Source of the DNA: Spisula solida
Lineage: Eukaryota > Mollusca > Bivalvia > Venerida > Mactridae
Reading direction: 5' to 3'
Assembly (NCBI GenBank): GCA_947247005.1
Contig: OX365944.1
Location: 6,460,501-6,524,500 of the forward strand
Length of the DNA: 64,000 nt
The position numbers and the translations under genes were made by a program. Of the stretch, positions 1 through 10,600 are shown one piece after another. Within the stretch, counting starts at the first letter, position 1, and each line of letters opens with the position of its first letter. Under the pieces are notes generated by a model. It worked only from the letters and a program-made list of their open reading frames with translations, had not been told where the DNA came from and did no database searches.

Positions 1-130
1 GATTTCTGCCAGTAAGGAATGACTTGATCCAAAGTAGGGTGTTGTTTCTGACCCCATAGTGTTCTAGTTTGAGGAGAAGACGATTGTATGGCACCTTGTC
101 GAAAGCTTTGGCGAAGTCTAGTAAGTAAGT
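1..130 (-). mobile_element. CR1/jockey-like LINE reverse transcriptase fragment (outer LINE, distal part)
   Basis: The reverse complement translates without stops into the catalytic block LDFAKAFDKVPYNRLL followed by LEHYGVRNNTLLWIKSFLTG, the palm motif A region of a non-LTR retrotransposon reverse transcriptase. It continues beyond the start of the window. The upstream half of the same domain lies antisense at 6316-6942 and ends at QVDIIF, exactly where this piece resumes, so the two are one LINE split by the material between. It is a dead fragment. Confidence 0.8.
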
Positions 131-1729
131 GTATTCTTAACTGAGCTATTGGACGTTGTCGTGACACAAGAAATTGTAGTGAAAAAACTGCTCAAATTGA
201 ATTCATCGAAATCTCCTGGGGAGGACCAAGTTCATCCGAAAATACTGAAGGATAATTCTGAAATTCTGGGATCGTATCTATCCAAGTTATTCAACAAGTC
301 GTTACAAACTGGTCAGTTACCAATGGAATGGAAATCGGCAGTTGTAGTTCCGCTATTTAAGAAAGGAAATAAGCAAAAAGCAGAAAATTACAGGCCAGTT
401 AGTTTGACTAGTATTGTCTGTAAAGTTTTTGAATCAATATTACGAGATTACATCGTGCACCATATGGAATTCAACAACCTATTTGTAACGCATCAACACG
501 GTTTTAGATCGAAACATTCTTGTGTTACACAGCTTCTTGAAGTTACTGATGATTGGTTTGAAATATTAGACAACGGTGGATGCATTGACGCGATTTATTT
601 GGATTTCGCGAAAGCGTTCGACACTGTTCCTCACGAACGATTACTAAACAAACTACACAGTTATGGGATACGTGGGAATATATTAAAATGGATTCGGAAC
701 TTTCTATCTGGAAGAAAACAATGTGTCAGAGTTGGTAATGCTCTATCCAGCAAGGTAGATGTTGCAAGCGGTATTCCACAAGGATCAGTGTTAGGCCCGA
801 TCCTTTTCTTAGTGTTTATAAACGATCTTCCGAATGTTGTCAAATCTACAGTAAAATTATTCGCGGATGACACCAAACTTTATAGGAACATTGAGGGACC
901 TGGGGACTGTGATCTTATTCAGGAAGATTTAGACAATCTGTCAGAGTGGTCAGACACATGGTTATTGCGTTTTAACGCTGGAAAATGTAAATCTATGCAT
1001 TTGGGTCGTAAAAACCCCAAACATAAATATAACATGTCAAATAATGAAATAGCCCAAGTTGAAAGTGAAAAAGACATTGGAGTAACATTTGATTGTCAAC
1101 TAAAATTCAACGAGCATATTATCCAGATTGTGAACAAAGCCAATCAGAAACTGGGCCTTATTAAGAGAAGTTTTGAATATATGGACAGAAGCATGTTTCT
1201 TATACTATACAAATCACTTATAAGACCGCAGTTAGAATATGCTACAGTAATATGGTCGCCGTGGATTAACAAGCACATTGTCGCGGTTGAACAAGTTCAA
1301 CGACGGGCTACACGTCTTGTAAAAGAAATTGCACATATGGATTACAAAGATCGTCTAATCAGTCTAGGACTACCAACATTAATATATAGAAGGGAAAGGG
1401 CCGATGTTCTGCAATTATACAAAATTATGAATAATTTTGACATGGTGCATTTGAACTCTATTTCTGTGAATACCAATGCAAACACTAGGGGACATAATAT
1501 GAAATTGAATAAAAGACATCATAACTATAAGAGCTGTATGAACAACTTTGTCACCAGAACAACCAGTAATTGGAACGATCTACCAGGTGAGTGCGTACAG
1601 AGTAAGAACGTGAACATTTTCAAGAACTCGTTAAATAAAGTCTGGAAACATAAATCCAATAAATTTGACTATAAGTTTTATAGTGGGGTGACAATCAGCT
1701 CAAAAGTGGCTTATTTAAGGAGTAGGTGA
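131..1729 (+). mobile_element. 5'-truncated LINE with RT ORF (CR1/jockey-like), inserted into another LINE
   Basis: One open frame of about 526 codons (149-1729) encodes a non-LTR reverse transcriptase. Visible motifs are SKSPGEDQVHP near the start, NYRPVSLTS, HGFRSKHSC, the motif A block YLDFAKAFDTVPHERLL, GIPQGSVLGPILFLVFINDLP and the catalytic FADDTKLY. A C-terminal thumb-like region follows (LYKSLIRPQLEYATVIWSP, QRRATRLV). There is no ATG at the beginning (the first in-frame start-like codon is TTG) and no endonuclease domain or ORF1, so this is a 5'-truncated copy as left by target-primed reverse transcription. The frame has no stop or frameshift, so the insertion is fairly young. The ORF ends just inside the fold-back repeat that follows. 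Confidence 0.88.
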
Positions 1730-2435
1730 CAACTCAAGTAGAACAAGCAATGTTATATACCAAAATGTTCGCCTATGTCTGTACTATATGGAACTGCCGG
1801 CATAAATTGTCAACGCGTGGTGCGGACACGGAAATCCAAGATTGCGTCCAAGATGGCCGCCATAATTTACACATACACTTAAAATTCTATGTTCTCATGC
1901 AATTTTTTTATTTATGTATGTAGTCACAAATATTTGCTTGGATATTATTCATTTGATAACATACATCAAATGGACATACAAGACTGACCACTTTGAGGTC
2001 AAGGTCGTGGTCATTTCAAGGTCAAATTACGAAAAAAAGCTGAAAAAATGATGTTTCCTCACTTGTTTTCATGTTTTAGCAGATGTTTTATATTCAAGTT
2101 GATATTAAAAGTGATAAAAGTGTTGGTAAGCATATATTCTCTTATTATTAGTTCAATTTTCAGTTCAAAATATTGAAACTTTGTCAAAACTGACATTATT
2201 ATGCATGTACATTTTGGCCGAGATGGCATTCTTAGATTGCTGATTCCCTATTTAAAATTTTAGTATTCAACTATTGACAGTATTATTTCTAATGGTATGA
2301 TTAAATGTTTGTCTTAACATTATTAACTTTGTATTGTACTCCAAATGGACTTGAAAAATGACCAATCAAGGTCAAGGTCAATGTCATTTCAAGGTCAAAC
2401 TACCAAAAATACCTGAAAATTTGATATTCCGTCGC
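1684..2435 (+). repeat. Left arm of long inverted repeat (fold-back element)
   Basis: This ~750-bp sequence reappears in reverse complement at 5462-6205 with near identity. Both arms begin with TAGTGGGGTGACAAT, differ for about 20-30 bases, then match closely from GGTGACAACTCAAG to the TACCTGAAAATTTGAT end. Short parallel ORFs in the two arms differ at only a handful of residues. The arm carries several AGGTCA-type nuclear receptor half-sites in the sequence-common motif TCAAGGTCA. Its left end overlaps the last codons of the LINE ORF. Confidence 0.85.
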
Positions 2436-2689
2436 AAATTGTTATTATAAACGAATGCTGAACATTGTATTTTGTTTTAGATGTGATAGCAGGTATTCTA
2501 AGTGTAAATTATTTCATTAGAAGTGATTCCGATCCCGGTAAATAGACTTTGGCTGGATTTAGATTCTGGGATTGGGGAATTTAGACACAGCAAAAAGCAG
2601 ACTTGCATTGCTGCAACCATTTAAAGATGGCAGGCCATTTAATATACCAAGCATCATCTACTGTGGGAATTTCAACCAAAACGTTTGGA

Positions 2690-5390
2690 CATGGTGAGTC
2701 ACCTCTTGGGCCTAAGATGGCTGAACTATGTGATGGTTAGGTATCCCTTATGGCCGGATATGGCTGAATTTGTATTGGTTTACTACATAGGGTCTGGTAT
2801 GGCTGAATTCAGTGGTTGCCTTTGTACCCCTTAAACTTTTAAATGGCCATAAATGGTGGTGGTAATTACTCAAATAAGGCCAAGGATTGCTGCACTCGGT
2901 GTGGGGGGGGGGGGGAGTACTCCGTATGGTATGGTATTGCTTTAATAAGTTAGTTGGGTACACAATAGGGCTTGGGATGGCTGAAATCTGTGAGGGTGGG
3001 AACTCAATAGGGTCTGGGATGGCTCAATCTGTAATGGTAAGCACACAATAGGGCTTGGGATGGCTGAAATATGTGATGGTGGGTACCCAATAGGGCTTGG
3101 GATGACTGGAATATGTGATGTGGGTACATAATAGGGCTTGGGATGGCTGAAATCTGTGATTGTGGGTACCCAATAGAGCTTGGGATGGCTGAAATCTGTG
3201 AGGATGGGTACTCAATAGGGCCTGAGATGGCTTAATATATGATGGCGGGTACCCAATAGGGCATGGGATGGGTGAAACCTGTGAGGATGGATTTTCAATG
3301 GGCTTGGGATGGCTTAAATATGTGATGATGGCTACTCAATTGGGCTTGGGATGGCTGAGAGCTGTGATGGTGGGTACCGATTAGAGCTTGGGATGGCTGA
3401 AATCTGTAAGGGTGGGTACTCAATAGGGCATGGGATGGCTTAATCTGTGATGGTGGGTACAAAATAGGGCTTAGGTTGGGTGAAATATGTGATGGTGGGT
3501 ACTCAATAGGGCATGGGATGGCTGCAATCTGTGAGGATGGGTACTCAATGGGCTTGGGATGGGTGAAATATCTGATGGTGGGTACCCAATAGAGCTTGGG
3601 ATGGCTGAAATCTGTGAAGGTGGGTACTCAATAGGGCCTGAGATGGCTTAATATATGATGGCGGGTACCCAATAGGGCATGGGATGGGTGAAACCTGTGA
3701 GGATGGATTTTCAATGGGCTTGGGATGGCTTAAATTTGTGATGATGGCTACTCAATTGGGCTTGGGATGGCTGAAATCTGTGAGGAAGAGTACTCAATAG
3801 GGCCTTGGATGACTGTATTCAGAGGTGCTGGGTACACAATAGGGCATGGGATGGCTGAAATCTGTGAGGGAGAGTACTCAATAGGGCCTTGGATGACTGC
3901 TCAGAGGTGGTGGGTACTCAATAGGGACTGGGATTGCTGAAATATGTAATGGTGCATACTCAATAGGGCCGGTGATAGCTGGAATTCATGAGGGTGGGTA
4001 CTCAATGGGGCCTTGGATGACTGTACTCAGAGGTGGTGGATACCCAATAGGCCTGGGATGACTGTACTCAGAGGTTGTGGGTACCAAATAGGGCCTGGGA
4101 TCGGCTGTTCTCTGTTGTGATGGGTATCCAATAGGGCCTGGGATGGCTGTGCTCAGAGGTTGTGGATACCAAATGAGGCATGGGTTGGCTGTTTTCTGTG
4201 ATATAGGGTATTCAATAGGGCCTGTGGTGGCTGTACTCAAGGTGGTGTGTACCAAATGGAACCTGTGATGGCTGTTGTCTGTGGTTGTGGGTTTCCAATA
4301 GGGCCTAGGACGGCTGTATTGAGTGGTGGTGAGTACTCCATAAGACCTGGTATAACTGTAATTGGTGGTGATGGGTTCCCAAATGGGCCTGGGATGGTTG
4401 AACTTTTGGAGGTGAGAACATAAATTGGCCTGGGATGGCTGTTCTATAGGCAGTGTTAAATACCAAAAAGTGCATTGAAGGGCTGTTCTCAGTAGATGCG
4501 AGTATCCTCAGGCATAGTATGGCTATACACAGTGGTTGTGAGTAGGGCATACGGCCTATGGTGGCTGTAATTGGTGGTGGTAATTACCACATGGGATCTA
4601 GTATGGCTGTATGGCCATAATTAGTGGTGGTGAAATACCCAGTAGGCCCTAGGATGGCTGTATTGCACCTGGTATGGCTGTACTCGTTGGTCCAAGTACC
4701 CCTTAGAACATAGTATGGTAAGTACCACATAGGGTCAGGTGTGACTGTACTCAATGCGTATTGGTGGTGTTGATTGGGCCTTGGATGTCTGTACCCTTTG
4801 GTTGTGACTTGGGTGTAGCCCATAGGACCTGGTATGGCTGTAATTCATTGGTTAAGAGCACCCCTATTGGCCATGGAAAGTTGTAATTATTTTGGATGAG
4901 TAACCCTTTGGGCCTTATACTACTGTGATTTGTACTAATGAGTAACCCATAGGGCCTTTACAGCTGTGCTCAGTGATTGTGAGTACCATATTGAGACTGA
5001 TATGGTGGTTATTAACCAATATGGCTTTGGTTGGCTCTACTCTGTGGTTGTAAGTACCCCATTGGGCCTCAGGTATAGCTAGTGGCATTGAGAACTCGAT
5101 AGGAATGGTTGTTATGGGCAGTTGTAAGAACATGACATGTACTCCATTGGTTACAGAATGTACTTGTTGGTGGTTAGAACCCATTCTGGCCTGGTATGTG
5201 ATGGTGATGATTTGGTTTGACTGTACTTTGTATATACCGGTAGTACCCTTAGGACTTAGTATGACTTTAACACGTAGTAGTGAGTACCCATTATGGCACG
5301 GGATGGTTGTACTTGTCAGTGTTATGTACCCCATATGGTCTGGGATGCCACATATAGGAGTTCAGTATAAATTATTATTTTTAATGAAAG
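2690..5390. repeat. 42-bp minisatellite, ~60 diverged units
   Basis: The unit reads roughly GGGCTTGGGATGGCTGAAAT then CTGTGATGGTGGGTACTCAATA (42 bp; 14 codons). Units at about 2950-4000 are similar to each other, and those from about 4300 to 5390 are much more diverged. A block of about 110 bp near 3200-3312 recurs at about 3617-3730, a spacing of 416 bp, which suggests a higher-order unit of ten repeats. The ORFs that run through the array on either strand are by-products of the 42-bp period. It forms the loop of the inverted repeat. Confidence 0.9.
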
Positions 5391-5461
5391 AACTCTGATC
5401 ACATCAATGATCTACAACAAAATATAATGTTCACCAAATTTCATAATAAGAAAAAATGCAA

Positions 5462-6205
5462 TGAAAGATCAAATTTTCAGGTATTTTTGGTAGTTTGACC
5501 TTGAAATGACATTGACCTTGACCTTGATTGGTCATTTTTCAAGTCCATTTGGAGTACAATACAAAGTTAATAATGTTTAGACAAACATTTAATCATACCA
5601 TTAGAAATAATACTGTCAATAGTTGAATACTAAAATTTTAAATAGGGAATCAGCAATCTAAGAATGCCATCTCGGCCAAAATGTACATGCATAATAATGT
5701 CAGTTTTGACAAAGTTTCAATATTTTGAACTGAAAATTGAACTAATAATAAGAGAATATATGCTTACCAACACTTTTATCACTTTTAATATCAACTTGAA
5801 TATAAAACATCTGCTAAAACATGAAAACAAGTGAGGAAACATCATTTTTTCAGCTTTTTTTCGTAATTTGACCTTGAAATGACCACGACCTTGACCTCAA
5901 AGTGGTCAGTCTTGTATGTCCATTTGATGTATGTTATCAAATGAATAATATCCAAGCAAATATTTGTGACTACATACATAAATAAAAAAATTGCATGAGA
6001 ACATAGAATTTTAAGTGTATGTGTAAATTAGGGCAGCCATCTTGGACGCCATCTTGGATTTCCGTGTCCGCACCACACGTTGACAATTTATGCCGGCAGT
6101 TCCATATAGTACAGACATAGGCGAACATTTTGGTATATAACATTGCTTGTTCTACTTGAGTTGTCACCTCACCCCAAAAAATCATCAATTGTCACCCCAC
6201 TATTA
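5462..6205 (-). repeat. Right arm of long inverted repeat (fold-back element)
   Basis: This is the reverse-complement copy of 1684-2435 and closes the fold-back structure around the minisatellite. It ends with ATTGTCACCCCACTA, the complement of the left arm's outer end. About 110 bp of unassigned sequence (6206-6315) separates it from the interrupted LINE and includes two copies of CAAAGGTAAA, which could be the short 3'-terminal repeat of the inserted LINE. Confidence 0.85.
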
Positions 6206-6315
6206 ACAATGTACATAACCACACATGCAATGGATATAGTAGTGATTTCTCGTCAATTGGTCAACACAAGCTACCAGCTTATTCATGACCGGTCTACAAA
6301 GGTAAAACAAAGGTA

Positions 6316-6942
6316 AAGATGATGTCAACTTGCTTGCCATAGGATAAATTCTTGGCTATTTCATGTATAGTGGTGACGAGTTGTGTTTCACATGATCTTT
6401 TTTTCCTAAATCCGTGTTGGTTGTCGTTCAAGATGTTATGTTGGTCAAAATGGGTGATGATGCTGCTGTGAATAATATGGTAGCTTGCAGATGATGGATG
6501 TTAGTGATACTGGCCTGTAGTTAGCTGCTTGATGACGGACAGTCACCTTTCTTGAAGATGGGAACAACTGTTCGAAGTTTTCCAGTGATATCTCCAATCG
6601 TCTGGAACCTTCCCAAGATTAAGTGAGAGCTGGAATAACTTGGCGATGGCAGGGGCAAGTTATGATGCAACAGCCTTCAGAATGAAGGATGGGATGGAGT
6701 CAGGCCCGGGCTGCCTTGTGTGGTCGCAGGTTGGTCAGTAGTTTATGGACTCCTTTCCAGTTCACTACAATCTCTGGCATGGTGGGTGTAGAGCTGGTAC
6801 CCATATCTGGCATGTCCGCGAGGTCTTCTTCTGTGAAGACTGATTTAAACTGGTCATTCAGGATGTTGGCTTGGGAGGTGGGATCGCTTTGAATGAAATA
6901 CGGGAGATAACAACTACAATCTATTTTTGCGATGTAATACAA
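6316..6942 (-). mobile_element. CR1/jockey-like LINE RT fragment (outer LINE, proximal part, degenerate)
   Basis: On the minus strand, in frames that shift two or three times, this encodes ANILNDQFKSVFTEED, LRPHKA, GPDSIPSFIL, ANYRPVSLTSI, NDNQHGFRKKRSCETQLV and finally YGKQVDIIF. These are the fingers region and RT motifs 0-2 of a CR1-like element. Motif A follows at 1-130 after the insertion. The fragment is broken by frameshifts and stops, so it is older than its insertion. It ends within about 20 bases of the 5' untranslated exon of gene A. Confidence 0.8.
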
Positions 6943-6959
6943 GTTGTCTTTCTTTACAT

Positions 6960-7084
6960 GGAAAAATCGACCTACGGAACTCGTCGGTAATTTCCGATTA
7001 TCGCGTCATCTCGCGAGAAACAACGAGAGCGCCGCCGCTTAATAATTTACCGACAAAAAAAATTTCTGTCCAGTTTCTAGGAAT
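6960..7084 (+). promoter_or_regulatory. Probable promoter/5' untranslated exon 1 of gene A, with TCTCGCGAGA motif
   Basis: A short CpG-richer stretch within AT-rich surroundings holds the perfect palindrome TCTCGCGAGA at 7009-7018 and CGCCGCCGC at 7030-7038. It ends in a good 5' splice site (GGAAT|GTAAGT, donor at 7085). The next exon starts at 7626 and carries the first ATG. TCTCGCGAGA is a known core promoter element of TATA-less housekeeping genes in vertebrates; use here is inferred. The start of transcription cannot be fixed from sequence alone. Confidence 0.55.
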
Positions 7085-7637
7085 GTAAGTATCTTGTATC
7101 TTGTAGATTCACTATGCATACGTCATAAGCTTTTAAACTCCCGTGTGTTCTAGGTGAAAATGGCTTGTTGTGTCAGAGGGAGTCCATGTCAGAATGTCTT
7201 GTTTTCATTGTTCGATTTTTTCGTACTCATTCATTTCGTACCCGTACCACGCCGTTAAATCGAGTTATGTCTAATGACACAAAAGTTGCCTTGTGAAGTT
7301 ATTGAAATGCCTTTTCTTTATTCATAGGTTGGGTATTTTGTCCTATTTCGTTACTTTCGAAATGATTTTCTTTCACTATGGTCGCCTAGATACGTTTTCG
7401 CAAATATAGATTTTGTCTCGCCCCAAATATTATCGTACTCGTAGACTTAATTTATTCATTGATGTTTTCCGTGATTGTTGTCTTGACACTTTCATAGAAT
7501 GTTTGTCGTCATTGTACGTTTTGAAAATAGGGTTTGTATCAGCTGGAACCAACTGTCCAAATCTATTTGATTTTTTAATTTTTCTAAAATAATTAAAATT
7601 TCTTGTGTTTCTGTTATATTTTCAGATAGTCGATGAA

Positions 7638-10600
7638 ATGACTGCTTCCAATGGTACAATGGCTCAAGAAGAGGAAACTAAGCAACCTGGCATTGTCAGG
7701 AAAAGTATGTTATGTCTGTGTTAGTCAAATATCCTTTCAGAAATGTAGACTAATATTGATATATTATTACCTGCGGGCTTGAGCCGCAGGTCAATTGGTA
7801 CGCTCAAAGTTAAAAGTCTATGGGGGGCACGTGATCTGTTCTCGATGGTTTACGATTTAAAAAAAAAATCCAATAAAAAGAAGCATTTTGTAAGAATGTC
7901 GTGAACCAGACTAATTCCATTATTCCATGCGGATAACATCGGTCTTTGTCACATTGCAATAGTTTATTTACTGAAAAAATCAGAACTGCCCGAAATTTCA
8001 CTGTGAGCACTAGGCAAATGAGACCATGTATTTATACAGCAGGTGTCTGCAGCTGCACAAGCAAAGCGTCTCGGTCAATGATAAATATAGTGAGCAATGG
8101 AGTACATCCCCAGGGCTCGCGCTGTCGCGGGCCAATGGCCCGAAGAAATCAAAATTGGCCCGAAAAAAATCAAATTGGCCCGAACCATCGAAAAGTATGA
8201 CTTTACAAATATTGGAAAATCCAGTTACTAAAAATAGCACGCTCGAGATTTTACCTAGACTGGTTTACGATCAACTGTTACGGGTGATGCTAAATGAACG
8301 AAAACTGGTAGACACAGTCCACGTGTCATAAAATTAGGTCAATAAACAGCTTGTTAAGCAAACAAACTATACATGACTGTGTTTATGACAGTTTGTGAGA
8401 TAATTAGCGGATGATTGTCTAATCAAAGGCGGCCTGATTGACTGATGAAAGAAATTGTCGATTGACCGTCACGGGTCACGAATATGAAATGCGATAAACG
8501 CATGATCCTAGCCATAAATCAGGTAATTATTGATCGTATTTTTCAACATTGAATTATTCAGTCTTAATCATTATATTACCATTTAAAAAGTTTTTTTACG
8601 CCAGTTTATCCAGGGAATCGTATTTATTTGTGAAGAAATTGACGTGAAAAAAACAGCGGATCACGTGACTTCATTTTCGTGCATTTTCTAAGCAAAAATA
8701 ACGTTAGTTTTGGTGTTTTACCCGATAAATTAACCCATGAACATTGTGTGTGGATAGCCTATGACGTTTTAAAACATAATTTGACTTATATTCCTCGAAA
8801 ATCTCGACTCTCAACTTTTTAAGAAAATTTGTCAATTCTGAAGTGACCGCATTTTCGGATATTCGTATTTTCGGACAATGCAGTTTTTAAGTAGGGTTGT
8901 ATAGCTCACACACACTTACATCTTTATATTTTCTGTTAAATTTTGTATTGGTCTTATTTTGTTTCAGATTCAACAGGGTATTGTGATAAATGGTTGATCA
9001 GCTGTGATGTCAAGTCTTCTAGATGTCAGGATGCCAACAAAATCTGCAACAGGCTTCTAAACAATTTTCCCACTTAAACCTACCAATTTGCAATTGTTCA
9101 TGATCACACTTTATGTGGACTTGTGTTGGAACTTAGCAAGTTTGTTGGTCAGCAGCAGAAGCTGCATCAAAGACAGAACTTTGCTGACTGGCTACAGCAT
9201 ATCGCGCAAGAGATGTAGACTTTAGTCTCAAGTTAAAAAATATCTTCACAAATTTAATATAACTTGTGTGTCAAGTCCCCTCGCAAAAACAATGTGTCAT
9301 CATCAAGATAGAACGTGTACCCATATAGTTTATACTAATTTAATTATTGTTGGTAGACTGTGAATCATTTAGGATGCATGTTTTAATGCCACTTTTGAAA
9401 TGTCACTTTGTATTGTGCTATAGAGAATAAACGTGAAAGAGTTCTAAAATGCTATTTTGTTTCTGTCATTCATTATACATATAACTTTTATAAGTTTCTA
9501 AGACATGGAGATACAGGAAAAAATAATAACTTAAACAGAAGTCTACATTCATTGAATCATTCAAATGAACAACAACAAAATTTCACATAGAAAACAAACA
9601 TGCATGAATATACATCTTTGTCAAATTGATAAGTTTTATACCATTAAAATAGTTACAATTCAGGGTTTCTCAAGACTGAATATAAGGTGAAATGATATAT
9701 CTCATAGTGGATTTTACTGTTCTCAAACAGCAAAATAGCAGGAGCTTCCGGGGGCCTCTGGCCCCCTGGTCCCCCAGCCAAGGCTTTGCCCTGGACCCAC
9801 CGGGGGCCCTCGCGGCCCCCTGACCCCCAGCCGCTATTACGGTTAAAAAATTGGCCCAACAGAATTCTGAGCCAGAGCTAGCCCTGCATCCCTGAGAGAA
9901 CACATTGCTAGATTAACAGAAGCATGGTATATTGATAGTGATACATGATAAATGTTTTTCAAATTCTTTGTTGTTCATTCGCTCGGCACATAACATAACC
10001 AAATAATTAGACAATATAATTATGTTTGTTTAAACTGAATACGATTTATATCTCATCATGACATTTGTTCAAAATTACTGTTACATATTATAGTTGGTTA
10101 TGTTAGATTAATCAGAATTGTCCTATATTACCAGTCATGTATTTGAATTATTTGGACAGATATATTTAAACATACACCGGAATAAATTCGATCAGCATCC
10201 AAACTGCAAGAAACACATCCTAAACAATACAACTAAATCATCTGCCCGCAGAAAACTACTTGACTTACTATTACTAAGAACAAGACTGTATGTAACTGTA
10301 GGATTTCAGCAGGTGAAAGTATCATTAGCCTGACTGGATCAGTATCAATTTAGGGCTCTTGTTTGGCAAAAGTTGGGGGTGATTCAATCATGATTGCGGG
10401 CCCCAGCCCCTTAAAACATTTTGCCTGAAAGCCTTCATTATTAAAAGCCTGTACATTATTACAAGTAATTGTCCATTATCTCCATATATACACTTACTGT
10501 CTGTCTATGAACCTTTTGAAGTATGTAAAGGATAACTATTACCGGTAACAACTGTTGGTCTAGTTTTTTTTGCGAGGCATCTAGTTATATCTTCAAACTA

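Larger units (their letters stand above)
8111..9886. mobile_element. hAT-like TIR element in intron 2 of gene A
   Basis: The left end reads CAGGGCTCGCGCTG and the right end, reversed, CAGGGCTAGCTCTGG. Exact 6-bp direct repeats CATCCC flank it (8105-8110 and 9887-9892), as expected for a target-site duplication. Internal features are reiterated TTGGCCCGAA words near the left end, a possible ORF remnant (8968-9218) and a GC-rich hairpin block near the right end. hAT ends commonly begin CAGGG; duplication lengths of 5-8 bp occur among hAT groups. No intact transposase is seen. Confidence 0.6.

Noticed and set aside
2748..5334. Several minus-strand ORFs of 60-140 codons rich in His, Pro, Tyr and Thr
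   Set aside because: They run through the 42-bp minisatellite (14 codons per unit) and only mirror its period.
9653..9903. Two overlapping Gly/Arg-rich minus-strand ORFs
   Set aside because: They come from the G+C-rich hairpin block and have no gene context.
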